Below, piece after piece: positions 16,935-25,486 of a stretch of 64,000 nucleotides of DNA (its first letter is position 1; each line of letters begins with the position of its first letter). A model generated the notes under the pieces. It ran no database searches, had not been told where the DNA came from, and saw only the letters and a list, made by a program, of their open reading frames with translations. The DNA comes from Niveibacterium sp. SC-1 (GTDB lineage Bacteria; Pseudomonadota; Gammaproteobacteria; Burkholderiales; Rhodocyclaceae). The stretch is taken from assembly GCF_038235435.1 (NCBI RefSeq), contig NZ_CP151275.1, forward strand, positions 3,286,001 through 3,350,000. Reading direction: 5' to 3'. Position numbers and translations under genes: made by a program.

Positions 16935-17771
16935 TCAGTCCTGGACACGGGCCAGCAGCCGAAGAAGCCTGGGCCTTTCCTCCGCGATGCCGTCCGAAAG
17001 TCGCGCAGCAGCCACCGGAAAGATCCAGGGACGGATCGCCACCTTCGCGTCGATGCCGCGCAATTCGCCGTAGCGTCGCAGATAGGCGCCGATCAGCCCG
17101 CGCCGCAGCACGGCGATGAAGAGTCGCAAGCCAAGCCCCGCCCCGGGCGGCTCCCCTAGCCGCAGCATCAACCAGGTACGGGTCACATCGGCCAGGGGAT
17201 GGCCGCGACCCGCGGTTGCCCAGTCGATGACGACATCACCGCGTGGCGTTTGCATGACCTGGTCCGGGTGGAAATCCATGTGGCAGAGCGCCAGCCCATC
17301 GCCACAGCGCGCCAGTTCCGCAAGCGCCCGAGCGCGTAGCGGCTCGTCGAGGCTGCTGCGCCGAATCGCATCGGCAAGTGAGTCCCTGACCGAAGGCAGA
17401 CCCTGTCCAGGACACGCGTGGATCTCTGCATGCAGGCTGGCGAGGCGGCGCCCGACGCGCGCCGCATGCCAGGGCTTGCGCAGCAGGTCCGCGAGCAGGC
17501 TTGGTCCTTCCAGGCGTGGCAGCACGATCCCGTGGCGATCGCCCACCTCGTGCAGCTGCAACGGATGCGGCGCCAGAGCGCAGACCTCGCTCGCGAGACG
17601 AGTGCGTTCGTATTCAACCCCGGCCCATTCGACAGGCAGGTGCGCGTAAAAACGCTTGAGGACGCGATCGCCGCCCAGGTCGACGATCTCGCCGCAACGA
17701 CCGCGAGCGATGACCGGGCCGTCAAGGCCCGCCTCAGCGGGGCCCGGTAGTTCTTCGGAAGACTTGTTCAT
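16935..17771 (-). CDS. APH-like phosphotransferase family protein
   Basis: Cytoplasmic protein of 278 residues with a protein-kinase-like fold. The nucleotide-binding lysine is probably in VLKRFYAHL (about 37-45). The catalytic loop reads CHMDFHPDQ (about 164-172) where HGDLHPGN is usual, so the catalytic Asp is kept and the Mg-binding Asn is replaced by Gln. The metal-binding Asp is kept in VVIDWAT. This set of motifs suits small-molecule kinases of the aminoglycoside/choline/LPS-kinase group; the substrate is unknown. It is divergent from the PAP2-led envelope operon with only 88 bases between starts, so the two may share a control region. Confidence 0.75.
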   Translation of the reverse strand: MNKSSEELPGPAEAGLDGPVIARGRCGEIVDLGGDRVLKRFYAHLPVEWAGVEYERTRLASEVCALAPHPLQLHEVGDRHGIVLPRLEGPSLLADLLRKPWHAARVGRRLASLHAEIHACPGQGLPSVRDSLADAIRRSSLDEPLRARALAELARCGDGLALCHMDFHPDQVMQTPRGDVVIDWATAGRGHPLADVTRTWLMLRLGEPPGAGLGLRLFIAVLRRGLIGAYLRRYGELRGIDAKVAIRPWIFPVAAARLSDGIAEERPRLLRLLARVQD

Positions 17772-17817
17772 GCAGCGATGATGGCACGCCCACCCGCGCC
17801 AGCCTTATTCGGCGCGA

Positions 17818-17826
17818 TGATAGAAT
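17818..17826 (+). promoter_or_regulatory. Possible extended -10 promoter of the envelope glycan operon
   Basis: TGATAGAAT (TGn followed by TAGAAT, five of six to TATAAT) lies 33 bases before the first start codon of the six-gene operon. There is no good -35 at normal spacing, which is common for extended -10 promoters. Confidence 0.4.
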
Positions 17827-17859
17827 CGCGCCCTTCCCCGCCCCCCGGCACGTTCCTAG

Positions 17860-18675
17860 ATGCCTCCAGAGCATTCCTCTTCCGCACTCGCCCCGCGGGC
17901 CGCGTGGTCGCGCGCCGACCAGCTCCTGCGCTGGCTGCCGCCGCTGTTGCTGACCGCGCTGGCCATCTGGATGGCGCGCGCCGGGCACAACCAGCCAGTC
18001 TTCCTGGGCATGAACGCCGCAGCGCAAAGCGTACCCGACGGCGTGTGGTCGGCCGTAACCATCATGGGCACCGGCGCATGCTCCTATGCGCTGCTCGCCC
18101 CGACGCTGCTGCGCATGCCGCGCCTGATGGCGGCAGCACTCTTCACCGGGCTTTTCGCCGGCATCTTCACCCATGCGATCAAGCCCATCCTGAGGATGCC
18201 CCGCCCGGCCGGCGTTTTGAGCCCGGATCAGATCCACGTGATCGGCGAGGTGCTCAGGAGCAATTCCTTTCCTTCCGGGCACTCGGTGACGGCCTTCGCC
18301 TTCGCCGCAATGCTGATCTTTTTCTCGCGGCGTCCCCTGCTCGTCGCGGCGATCGCCCTGCCGCTGGCCGCGCTGGTCGCCTTCTCGCGCATCGCCGTCG
18401 GCGCACACTGGCCGCTCGATACGCTGGCCGGTGCGGCGGGGGGCTGGATCTCCGGCATGGCCGGCGAATGGTGCTCGCGCCGCTGGAGCGTGTGGACTCG
18501 CAAACCCTGGCGCCTGTTCTTCGCCATCGCGATGATTGGACTAGGCATCGGGCTCATCGGCAACGACCTGGGTTACCCGCAGGCCGTGTGGCTGCAGTAC
18601 CTGCTGGCTGCGCTGGCCATCCTCGGCGGCCTGTACGCCTTCGCGCAGACGCTGCGCCTGCGGAGCGCCGCATGA
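17860..18675 (+). CDS. PAP2 superfamily membrane phosphatase, first gene of the envelope operon
   Basis: Inner-membrane lipid or lipid-diphosphate phosphatase of 271 residues. The three PAP2 motifs are intact: KPILRMPRP (108-116), FPSGHS with catalytic His141, and SRIAVGAHWPLD with His183 and Asp187. Around them are about six to seven membrane helices, so the active site faces the periplasm. A final helical part after the catalytic domain (240-262) is extra. It overlaps the next gene by the four bases ATGA. In this context it could recycle undecaprenyl diphosphate or dephosphorylate lipid A; the exact substrate is inferred. Confidence 0.88.
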   Translation: MPPEHSSSALAPRAAWSRADQLLRWLPPLLLTALAIWMARAGHNQPVFLGMNAAAQSVPDGVWSAVTIMGTGACSYALLAPTLLRMPRLMAAALFTGLFAGIFTHAIKPILRMPRPAGVLSPDQIHVIGEVLRSNSFPSGHSVTAFAFAAMLIFFSRRPLLVAAIALPLAALVAFSRIAVGAHWPLDTLAGAAGGWISGMAGEWCSRRWSVWTRKPWRLFFAIAMIGLGIGLIGNDLGYPQAVWLQYLLAALAILGGLYAFAQTLRLRSAA

Positions 18676-19589
18676 TCAAGCGCGCGATCGCCCTGCTGAT
18701 CTCGGTGGCCCTGCTCGCCTGGCTCGCCCACAGCGGGGATTGGCGAGGCGTGGGCAGCCGCCTGCTCACGCTGTCGCCCGGGACCGTGGCGCTGGCGATT
18801 GGCGGTTTCTTCGTGAGTTATCTGCTGCGGGCAGCGCGCATGCACGACGAATTCCGCGATCGCGCCAACGGCCATTTCTGGGCGATGACGCGGGTGACGA
18901 TGGCCCACAACGCCGCGATCAACGTGCTCCCCTTCCGCAGCGGCGAAGCCGCCTTGCCGCTGCTGCTGCAGCGCGAATTCGGCGTGCCGATGGCGCGCGC
19001 CGTCGTATCGCTCCTCTGGTTGCGCATCCAGGATGCCCTCGTGGTCATGCTGATCGCGGCCTGGCTCTGGCCCAGTCTGCCGCTCTGGCTGTCCTTGCTC
19101 TGGAGCGCCGGCGTGTTGTTCGCGGCCTGGGCGATCCCGGCCTGGGCGCGCAGCCATCCGCCGGTCGCGGAGACTGCCGCGGGCTGGCGCGCCAAGCTGG
19201 GCAAGGTGCGCACGGCGCTCGCCCATTCGACCCGCGGCGCCTGGCGCAGCTGGGGCTGGACGCTCGCCAACTGGGGCGTCAAGCTCAGCGCCCAGACCCT
19301 GCTGCTGGCGGCTCTGCTCGGCGCACCCATGCTTTTCGCAGGCGCCGGCGTGCTGGGCGGCGAACTGGCCGCGATCCTGCCGGTCCAGGGCGTGGCGGGT
19401 TTCGGTACCTACGAGGCGGGTGTTGCGGCAGCGCTCACGCCCCACGACATCGCCCTGGCGAACGGCCTGCAGGCCGCGCTGGCCTTGCATCTGATCATCA
19501 TTGCGGCGGCGGTGCTCGCCGGCGCAATCGGCTTCGTGGCGCTGCCTGGCGGCCCGGCCGACTCTCCTGCTGACGGGAAAACCACATGA
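18672..19589 (+). CDS. Lysylphosphatidylglycerol synthase/flippase-like integral membrane protein (UPF0104 family)
   Basis: Polytopic membrane protein of 305 residues resembling the LPG-synthase N-terminal flippase domain (AglD/UPF0104). The family block around AHNAAINVLPFRSGEAALPL (about 77-96) and the later LPVQGVAGFGTYEAG (about 261-275) are the recognisable conserved loops. About eight helices are expected. Related proteins are proposed to flip lipids or lipid-linked sugars. It overlaps both neighbours by four bases (ATGA at each end), so the genes are translationally coupled. The likely role here is moving a lipid intermediate across the inner membrane (inference). Confidence 0.8.
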   Translation: MIKRAIALLISVALLAWLAHSGDWRGVGSRLLTLSPGTVALAIGGFFVSYLLRAARMHDEFRDRANGHFWAMTRVTMAHNAAINVLPFRSGEAALPLLLQREFGVPMARAVVSLLWLRIQDALVVMLIAAWLWPSLPLWLSLLWSAGVLFAAWAIPAWARSHPPVAETAAGWRAKLGKVRTALAHSTRGAWRSWGWTLANWGVKLSAQTLLLAALLGAPMLFAGAGVLGGELAAILPVQGVAGFGTYEAGVAAALTPHDIALANGLQAALALHLIIIAAAVLAGAIGFVALPGGPADSPADGKTT

Positions 19590-20656
19590 ACAACACCCTC
19601 GCTCCCACCTCGCACGACGGCACCCTGGCATCGGCGTTCACGCCGATTGCACCGCCGCACCGACTGTCGGTGGTGGTGCCCATGTACAACGAGGCGGACA
19701 ACGTGGAACCGCTGTGCAAGCGGGTGCACGAAGCGCTCAGTGACTATCCCCATCCCTGGGAGCTCGTGCTGGTGGACGACGGCAGCTCGGACGGCACGCC
19801 GGCCGAACTGGACCGCGCATCTCGCCACTACGGCCCGCATGTGCGTGTCGTCTCGCTGATGCGCAACTTCAAGCAGACCGCCGCCATGCAGGCCGGCGTG
19901 GACGCGGCCCGCGGCGATGTGATCGTCACCATGGACGGCGACCTGCAGAACGATCCGATCGACATCCCGCGCCTGGTCGCGCGCCTGCTCAACGAGAACC
20001 TCGACCTGGTGGCCGGCTGGCGCAAGAACCGCAAGGACGCGATGATCATGCGCAAGATCCCCTCGCGCATCGCCAACCGCCTGATCGCCCGCATCACTGG
20101 CGTGAAGCTCAACGACTATGGCTGCAGCCTCAAGGCCTTTCGCGCCAGCGTGATCAAGAACGTGCGCCTCTACGGCGAAATGCACCGCTTCATTCCGGCC
20201 TGGCTGGCGATGGTGACCACGCCGCGGCGCATCGCCGAAGAAGCGGTGAGCCACCATGCGCGCCAGTTCGGCCAGAGCAAGTACGGCATCTCGCGCACCT
20301 TCCGCGTGATCATCGACCTGATCTCGGTGTTCTTCTTCATGCGCTACCGTGCGCGGCCCGGCCATTTCTTCGGCGGCATCGGCCTGGGCCTGGGCGCGTT
20401 GGGTGGCCTCATCCTCGCGTGGCTGGGCGCGCTCAAGCTCTTCACCGGTGCGGCCATCGGTGGTCGTCCGCTGCTTTTGCTCGGCTTCTTCCTGGTGATC
20501 GCCGCGGTGCAGTTCCTCTCCACCGGCGTGCTGGCCGAAACGCTGGCGCGGATCTACTTCGAATCCGGCGCGGCCGCCCAGTACCGCGTGCGCAACCCCG
20601 ACGAGCCGAACGACCAGGACGCCTGGCACCAGCCCGGCCAGCATCCGGCCGCCTGA
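19586..20656 (+). CDS. Family 2 glycosyltransferase, polyprenyl-phosphate sugar synthase type (ArnC/DPM1-like)
   Basis: Makes a polyprenyl-phosphate-linked sugar from an NDP-sugar, judging by family. The 356-residue protein has the GT-A domain first (about 25-245) with SVVVPMYNEADNV, LVDDGSSDGT and the metal-binding TMDGDLQNDP. Two membrane helices near 260-285 and 295-320 anchor it. This domain order is that of ArnC/GtrB/RgtE-like enzymes. The start overlaps the preceding stop (ATGA). Ten bases downstream the first ArnT-like gene starts, so the enzyme probably supplies the donor for it. Which sugar is used cannot be read from sequence. Confidence 0.9.
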   Translation: MNNTLAPTSHDGTLASAFTPIAPPHRLSVVVPMYNEADNVEPLCKRVHEALSDYPHPWELVLVDDGSSDGTPAELDRASRHYGPHVRVVSLMRNFKQTAAMQAGVDAARGDVIVTMDGDLQNDPIDIPRLVARLLNENLDLVAGWRKNRKDAMIMRKIPSRIANRLIARITGVKLNDYGCSLKAFRASVIKNVRLYGEMHRFIPAWLAMVTTPRRIAEEAVSHHARQFGQSKYGISRTFRVIIDLISVFFFMRYRARPGHFFGGIGLGLGALGGLILAWLGALKLFTGAAIGGRPLLLLGFFLVIAAVQFLSTGVLAETLARIYFESGAAAQYRVRNPDEPNDQDAWHQPGQHPAA

Positions 20657-20666
20657 CCGCCACCGC

Positions 20667-22223
20667 ATGCACGCTCCGCAACGCTCTGCGCCGCCCACGC
20701 CGCGCGAATGGCTGTTCCTGCTGGCGATCCCGGCGGTCCTGCTGCTGCTCAATCTGGGCGGCGCGCCACTCTTCGACGTGGACGAAGGCGCATTCTCGGA
20801 AGCCACGCGCGAGATGTTCGAGCGGCATGACTTCCTCTCGACCTGGCTCAACGGCGTTCCCCGCTTCGACAAGCCGATCCTGATCTACTGGCTGCAGGCG
20901 ATCCCGGTCGGGCTCTTCGGCGTGAGCGAATGGGCCTTCCGCCTGCCGTCTGCGCTGGCAGCCGTGGTCTGGTCGGTGGCCCTGGGCCGCTTCGCCTGGA
21001 CGCGCTTCGGTCGCGAGACCGGGCAGTTTGCTGCGATCGTGGCGGCCACCAGCCTGGGCGTCTTCGTGATCGGTCGCGCGGCCACCGCGGACGCGCTGCT
21101 CAACATGCTGCTCGTGCTGACCATGACGGATGCCTGGCGGCATCTGGAAGGTGGCGGCAAGGCGCCGCTGCGGCGCATGTGGCTGTGGATGGCGCTGGGC
21201 GTGCTCACCAAGGGCCCGATCGCCATCGCGATTCCCGCGGCGGTGAGCTTCCTCTACTGCGCGAGCCGGCGTGAGTTCGGCCGCTGGCTGCGCGCTGCGT
21301 TTGACCCGCTCGGCCTGCTGATCTTCTTCGTCGTCGCCGCGCCCTGGTACGTGGCGGCGCTGATGATCCACGGCCAGGCCTTCATCGACGGATTCATCCT
21401 CAAGCACAACGTCGGCCGCTTCACCGGACCGATGGAAGGTCACGGCGGCTCCCTGCTCTACTACGTGTGGATCGTGCCGGTGCTGCTGATGCCCTGGTTC
21501 GTGCCGCTGCTCGCGAGCGTCGCCCGCGCGGGCAAGGATTTCGGCGATCCTCTGCGCCGTTTCCTGTGGATCTGGTTCGGCTTCGTGCTGGTGTTCTTTT
21601 CGCTCTCCGGCACCAAGCTGCCGCACTACGCGCTGTATGGCTGCTCGCCGCTCTTTTTGCTGGTGGCCGCGCATCGCATGGACATCCGGCGTCGCTGGCT
21701 CGCGCTGCTGCCGGCCTTAGTGCTGCTGGCCGTCCTGCTTGTCTTGCCCTGGTTGCTGGAAGCAGCGCTGGCGAGTGGCGACGTCAAGGATCCGTACTAC
21801 GTTGCGCAGTTCGCCCGCGCCCGGCAGGCGGCCGGTTGGGCCTATCTCCTACCCTGCGCTGCTGGTCTGCTGGCGTGCCTCACCCTTTTTGCCTGGCGCC
21901 GCCTGCCGGCCGCACAAGCGGTGGCGCTTGCGGCCTGCGTGCTGATGCTGGTGCTGACCACGACGGCCGGCCCCTATGTGGGCGATCTGCTGCAAGGCCC
22001 GATCAAGCGCGCGGCCCTGGTCGCAAGACAACGGCCCGAGCCCGGCGTGCAGTGGAATTTCTTCCAGCCCAGCTTCGCGGTCTACCGCGAACGGCAGGCC
22101 CCGGCCCGCCAACCCGAGCCGGGTGAAATCGCCTTGACCCGTTTCGATCGCATCCCGCCCGACGCCCGCGTGGAAGTCCTGTACGCCGAAGGCGGCGTCC
22201 GTCTGGTGAAGGCCCTGCCATGA
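20667..22223 (+). CDS. ArnT-like glycosyltransferase (family 39/83), first of two
   Basis: Integral membrane GT-C enzyme of 518 residues that transfers a sugar from a polyprenyl phosphate donor to a lipid or protein on the periplasmic side. The first periplasmic loop carries the expected acidic motif DVDEGAFSEATREM (about 35-48). Further along, the KPILIYWLQAI segment is typical of ArnT-type enzymes. About a dozen helices are followed by a short C-terminal periplasmic part (about 435-518). It follows the GT2 gene by ten bases and overlaps the next GT39 gene by four (ATGA). Family members include ArnT and the Rgt lipid A/core galacturonosyl transferases; acceptor not known here. Confidence 0.9.
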   Translation: MHAPQRSAPPTPREWLFLLAIPAVLLLLNLGGAPLFDVDEGAFSEATREMFERHDFLSTWLNGVPRFDKPILIYWLQAIPVGLFGVSEWAFRLPSALAAVVWSVALGRFAWTRFGRETGQFAAIVAATSLGVFVIGRAATADALLNMLLVLTMTDAWRHLEGGGKAPLRRMWLWMALGVLTKGPIAIAIPAAVSFLYCASRREFGRWLRAAFDPLGLLIFFVVAAPWYVAALMIHGQAFIDGFILKHNVGRFTGPMEGHGGSLLYYVWIVPVLLMPWFVPLLASVARAGKDFGDPLRRFLWIWFGFVLVFFSLSGTKLPHYALYGCSPLFLLVAAHRMDIRRRWLALLPALVLLAVLLVLPWLLEAALASGDVKDPYYVAQFARARQAAGWAYLLPCAAGLLACLTLFAWRRLPAAQAVALAACVLMLVLTTTAGPYVGDLLQGPIKRAALVARQRPEPGVQWNFFQPSFAVYRERQAPARQPEPGEIALTRFDRIPPDARVEVLYAEGGVRLVKALP

Positions 22224-23761
22224 CCCCCTCCGCCGCCGAAACCGAACTCGTCCGCGCGCGGTTCACGCTCCTTGGCGCAATCGCCCTGCTCTCGCTCTGG
22301 CGGATCTGGGTCATCACGCATTCAGGCATCACGCTCTATGTGGACGAGGCCTACTACTGGGGCTGGTCGCGCGAACTCGCCTGGGGCTACTTCTCCAAGC
22401 CACCGATGATCGCCGGCCTGATTGCGCTCACCACGGCGACTCTGGGCGATGGCCTTCTGGGCGTGAAGGCGGCGAGCCTGATCCTCTACCCCGCCACCGC
22501 CTTGCTGCTCTTCGGACTTGGCCGTCGGCTCTACGACGTACGCACGGCGCTGTTCGCCGCGCTGGCCTTCCTGATCCTGCCGATCACCTCGGGGCTAACC
22601 CTCTTCGCCTCCACCGATGCGCCGCTGCTCTTCTGCTGGACGGCGGCGCTGTGGGCCCTGCATGCCGCGCTCAAGCAAGGACGCCTGCGCGAATGGCTGC
22701 TGCTCGGTGCGATCTGCGGGCTGGGCCTGATGTCGAAGTACACCATGGCCGCCTTCGTGCTCAGCGCCTTGGTGCTGCTGCTCGGCACACGCGAAGGCCG
22801 CGCCGCGCTCAAGACGCCCGGCCCGTGGCTCACGGCCGTGGTCGCGCTGGCAATCCTCGCGCCCAACCTCTGGTGGAACTGGCAGAACGACTTCCCGACC
22901 TTCCGCCACACCGCGGAAATCACTCACCATGAGGCCGCCGGCACCCACGGCAACACCCTGGAATTCATCGGCGCGCAGTTCGGCGCGATCGGGCCGCTGC
23001 TCGCGCTCGGCCTGGTTGGTGCCCTGTTCGGCTTGCGCCGTGCCTCGCAGCACGAGGGGGATCGACTGCTGGTCGCCGGGACGCTGCCACTGTTGCTGCT
23101 GGTGATCGCTCAGTCCTTCACCAGCGAGGCCAATGCCAATTGGGCCGGCCCGGTGTATGCCAGCGGTTGCCTGCTCGCAGTCGCGTGGCTGCGCCGCACG
23201 CAAGTGCGCCGTCGCCTGTTGCTCGCCGCCCTCGCGCTGAACCTGCTGATCACCGTCGTCCTCTACCACTCGCACGGCTTCCTGAACCTTGTCGCCCGTC
23301 CCGTGGCCGCTTTGGCAGAGACGGTTGCAGGCAAACACTGGCCCGCCCTCGATCTCGCCGCCACTGGCGCACAGTCAGCCAAGCTCGATCCGCTCAAACG
23401 GATGAAGGGCTGGGATCGCCTGGTGCAGGGCTTGGGGCCGATCGTCCTGAGCTACCCACAGGCCTATATCGTGGCCGACGAGCGCACCCTGCTCGCCCAC
23501 GTCGCCTACGGTCTGCGTAGCCTGCAACCGCGTATTGCGAGCTGGAATCCGGAACACGCGCATCACGACCAGTACCAGATCACGCACTCGCTGCCGGACA
23601 CGCTAGGCCAGGACATCCTCTACCTCGCCCAGCGTCCGCCCGCCGATGTCGCCGCACGCTTCGAACACGCCGAGGAGCTCGCGCGGCTGCGCGTCACCAC
23701 CCACCCGGACTTCGCGCTCGAGACCAGCGTGTGGCTGATGCGCGGTTTCAAGGGTTACTGA
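22220..23761 (+). CDS. ArnT-like glycosyltransferase (family 39), second of two
   Basis: Second GT-C membrane enzyme, 513 residues, not a close copy of its neighbour. The acidic motif is VDEAYYWGWSREL (about 41-53) followed by GYFSKPPMIAG, a pattern common in the PMT_2/DPM-type branch. The C-terminal region (about 375-513) is soluble and probably periplasmic. It overlaps the preceding gene by four bases and the following PAP2 gene by one base (TGATG), so all are co-translated. Two different GT39 enzymes suggest two sugars or two acceptor sites are modified. Confidence 0.9.
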   Translation: MTPSAAETELVRARFTLLGAIALLSLWRIWVITHSGITLYVDEAYYWGWSRELAWGYFSKPPMIAGLIALTTATLGDGLLGVKAASLILYPATALLLFGLGRRLYDVRTALFAALAFLILPITSGLTLFASTDAPLLFCWTAALWALHAALKQGRLREWLLLGAICGLGLMSKYTMAAFVLSALVLLLGTREGRAALKTPGPWLTAVVALAILAPNLWWNWQNDFPTFRHTAEITHHEAAGTHGNTLEFIGAQFGAIGPLLALGLVGALFGLRRASQHEGDRLLVAGTLPLLLLVIAQSFTSEANANWAGPVYASGCLLAVAWLRRTQVRRRLLLAALALNLLITVVLYHSHGFLNLVARPVAALAETVAGKHWPALDLAATGAQSAKLDPLKRMKGWDRLVQGLGPIVLSYPQAYIVADERTLLAHVAYGLRSLQPRIASWNPEHAHHDQYQITHSLPDTLGQDILYLAQRPPADVAARFEHAEELARLRVTTHPDFALETSVWLMRGFKGY

Positions 23762-24462
23762 TGCCGGATCGTCACGAAGCCCTGCTGCTCGGTGTCCTCT
23801 TCGTGCTCGGCGCTGCATTGTTTTCCCTGCGCCCGGAGACCGACGTCGCGATCACCCGGCTCTTCTATGTCGCGGGCAACGGCTTTCCCTGGGGGGAGAC
23901 GCCACTCGCCAAGGGCATCTACTGGTTCATCTGGGGCGCCTCACGACTCACGGTGATCCTCGCCTTGCTGCTCTGGCTCGCGAGTCTTGCGGCACGCAAT
24001 GGATGGCTGGCGGAACGTCGCCGCTGGCTGGGCTTTGTGGCGCTGGCGTTGGCGCTGGGTCCGGGGCTGATCTCCGACCAGGCGCTCAAGAACCACTGGG
24101 GCCGCGCACGACCGCACCAGACCACCTTCTTCGGTGGCACCCAGCAGTTCACCCCGGCGCTGCAGCCGGCAGACCAGTGCGAGCGCAATTGCTCCTTCGT
24201 CAGTGGTCACGCGACCGCCGGCTTCGCCCTGATGACATTTGGCTGGCTCGCGGCACCACGACGCCGCGCGCGCTGGATGCTGGCAGCCGCGGTCGTCGGA
24301 GCGGGCGTGGGCGTCGTGCGCGTGGTCCAGGGCGGGCACTTCGCCAGCGATGTGTTCTTCGCCTTCTATGCCGTCTGGCTGGGCAATCTGATCGCGTGGG
24401 CGCTGCTGCGCGCCGCACGGCGCCTGCCCGGCGTCAACGGCATCCCCAGCGCCTTGGTCTGA
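23761..24462 (+). CDS. PAP2 superfamily phosphatase, LpxE/LpxF-like, last gene of the envelope operon
   Basis: Membrane phosphatase of 233 residues with PAP2 motifs KNHWGRARP (110-118), SFVSGH with catalytic His150, and RVVQGGHFASD with His193 and Asp197. The form SFVSGHA instead of FPSGHS and the RARP motif are like those of lipid A phosphatases. It also contains an extra periplasmic loop with two cysteines (C140, C144), possibly a disulfide. The ATG start immediately follows the preceding gene with a one-base overlap. Removing a lipid A phosphate, as LpxE does, would fit the ArnT-like transferases upstream. No terminator is obvious in the eight bases before the convergent next gene. Confidence 0.87.
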   Translation: MPDRHEALLLGVLFVLGAALFSLRPETDVAITRLFYVAGNGFPWGETPLAKGIYWFIWGASRLTVILALLLWLASLAARNGWLAERRRWLGFVALALALGPGLISDQALKNHWGRARPHQTTFFGGTQQFTPALQPADQCERNCSFVSGHATAGFALMTFGWLAAPRRRARWMLAAAVVGAGVGVVRVVQGGHFASDVFFAFYAVWLGNLIAWALLRAARRLPGVNGIPSALV

Positions 24463-24470
24463 GCCGCCGG

Positions 24471-25409
24471 CTAGCCGGCGCACAGGCGCGCGTGGATCGG
24501 CGCCTCAAGTTCGGCCAGGGTCGCGAAGCAATCCGCCAGCCTCGCCCACTCCTTGCGCACCGCGGCGCAATGCGCGAGGCCGAAGACATCCGCTTGCTCG
24601 CGCTTGAGGCGGGCAAGTTCGGCGTCGAACAGTGCAAAGAAGGCCGCATAGTCGAGCGCCCGGCGCGCCCCCAGGCGCAGCGAGAAGTGGATCAGCATGC
24701 CGTGCAGGGGCGGGGGCACATCGCCTTCTCGGACGCGCTGACCGCAGGCGCGGATCGCCGCCACGCCCCAGGCCGTCGCAGTGTCATTCGCGGCCGCCGC
24801 CGCACCTTGGCAGCGTTCGCGGAAATAGGTCCGCGCCCGTTCATGGATCTCTGCCGAGGTCGGCGTGTGGGCGCGCCTTGGCGAGTGCCAGGCCTGGAAG
24901 GCACCGCTGCGAAAGACCACCTTCTCGGCACGCCAGGCCTCTGCCAGTTCCCCGCGAGGCAAGACGGCACAGGGTACCGCGTCGGGATCGTGGAGTCTGG
25001 CCACCCGGTCATTGAGGCCGGTGATCAACACGTAGTGATCCGCCCCGCCCAGCCATTCCCAGTGCGGGTGGTAGCGCAGAAGGCCCATGTCCAGCGGTCC
25101 GATCATCACCGGACCATCGCGCAGGGCATTCTCCAGCGCCGCGAAGGGCACCGCGGCGCCCTCCTCCAGCCTGGGCCAGCCGCCACAGGAGAACCCCAGA
25201 ATCTCCAGCGCCTTGCCGATACCCGCGTCGGGCAGGCCGTTCGGATCGCTGAAAAACATCTCCGCGGGATCGCGGCGGTAGATCGCGCCCAGCCCCACGC
25301 CGGACAGTACTTCCAGCAATCCGGGACTGATGTTGTAGCCGTGGTGGGCCAGCAGCATGGCAGCCGAGTTGGCGTAGCAATAGGCACCGTTACCGATGTA
25401 GGGCGTCAT
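24471..25409 (-). CDS. Papain-like/BtrH-like protein of unknown function
   Basis: Cytoplasmic protein of 312 residues with no signal peptide. I place it near the BtrH N-terminal/C39-like papain fold from the start GNGAYCYANSAAMLL (Cys11), a later GGADHYVLITGL (His125) and LHDPD (Asp141), which together would make a Cys-His-Asp triad. BtrH-type enzymes transfer an acyl group from a carrier protein; C39 enzymes cleave leader peptides. The C-terminal half is alpha-helical and unlike either. The start is the ATG with AGGAG eight bases upstream; a longer upstream reading frame lacks a site. The AraC-GyrI regulator gene precedes it by 77 bases in the same direction. Function is not assigned. Confidence 0.6.
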   Translation of the reverse strand: MTPYIGNGAYCYANSAAMLLAHHGYNISPGLLEVLSGVGLGAIYRRDPAEMFFSDPNGLPDAGIGKALEILGFSCGGWPRLEEGAAVPFAALENALRDGPVMIGPLDMGLLRYHPHWEWLGGADHYVLITGLNDRVARLHDPDAVPCAVLPRGELAEAWRAEKVVFRSGAFQAWHSPRRAHTPTSAEIHERARTYFRERCQGAAAAANDTATAWGVAAIRACGQRVREGDVPPPLHGMLIHFSLRLGARRALDYAAFFALFDAELARLKREQADVFGLAHCAAVRKEWARLADCFATLAELEAPIHARLCAG

Positions 25410-25486
25410 GGCGCAGCTCCTCTTGGGTTCCTCGGCATGAGTCTCCTCGCGTCGCCTGCCCACGCCCTGACCGCCCTTGCGCAGAT

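Noticed and set aside
17778..18671. Upstream extension of the flippase-like gene reading through the PAP2 gene
   Set aside because: The frame is open but the N-terminal 298 codons are not protein-like; the ATG at 18672 overlaps the PAP2 stop and fits the family start.
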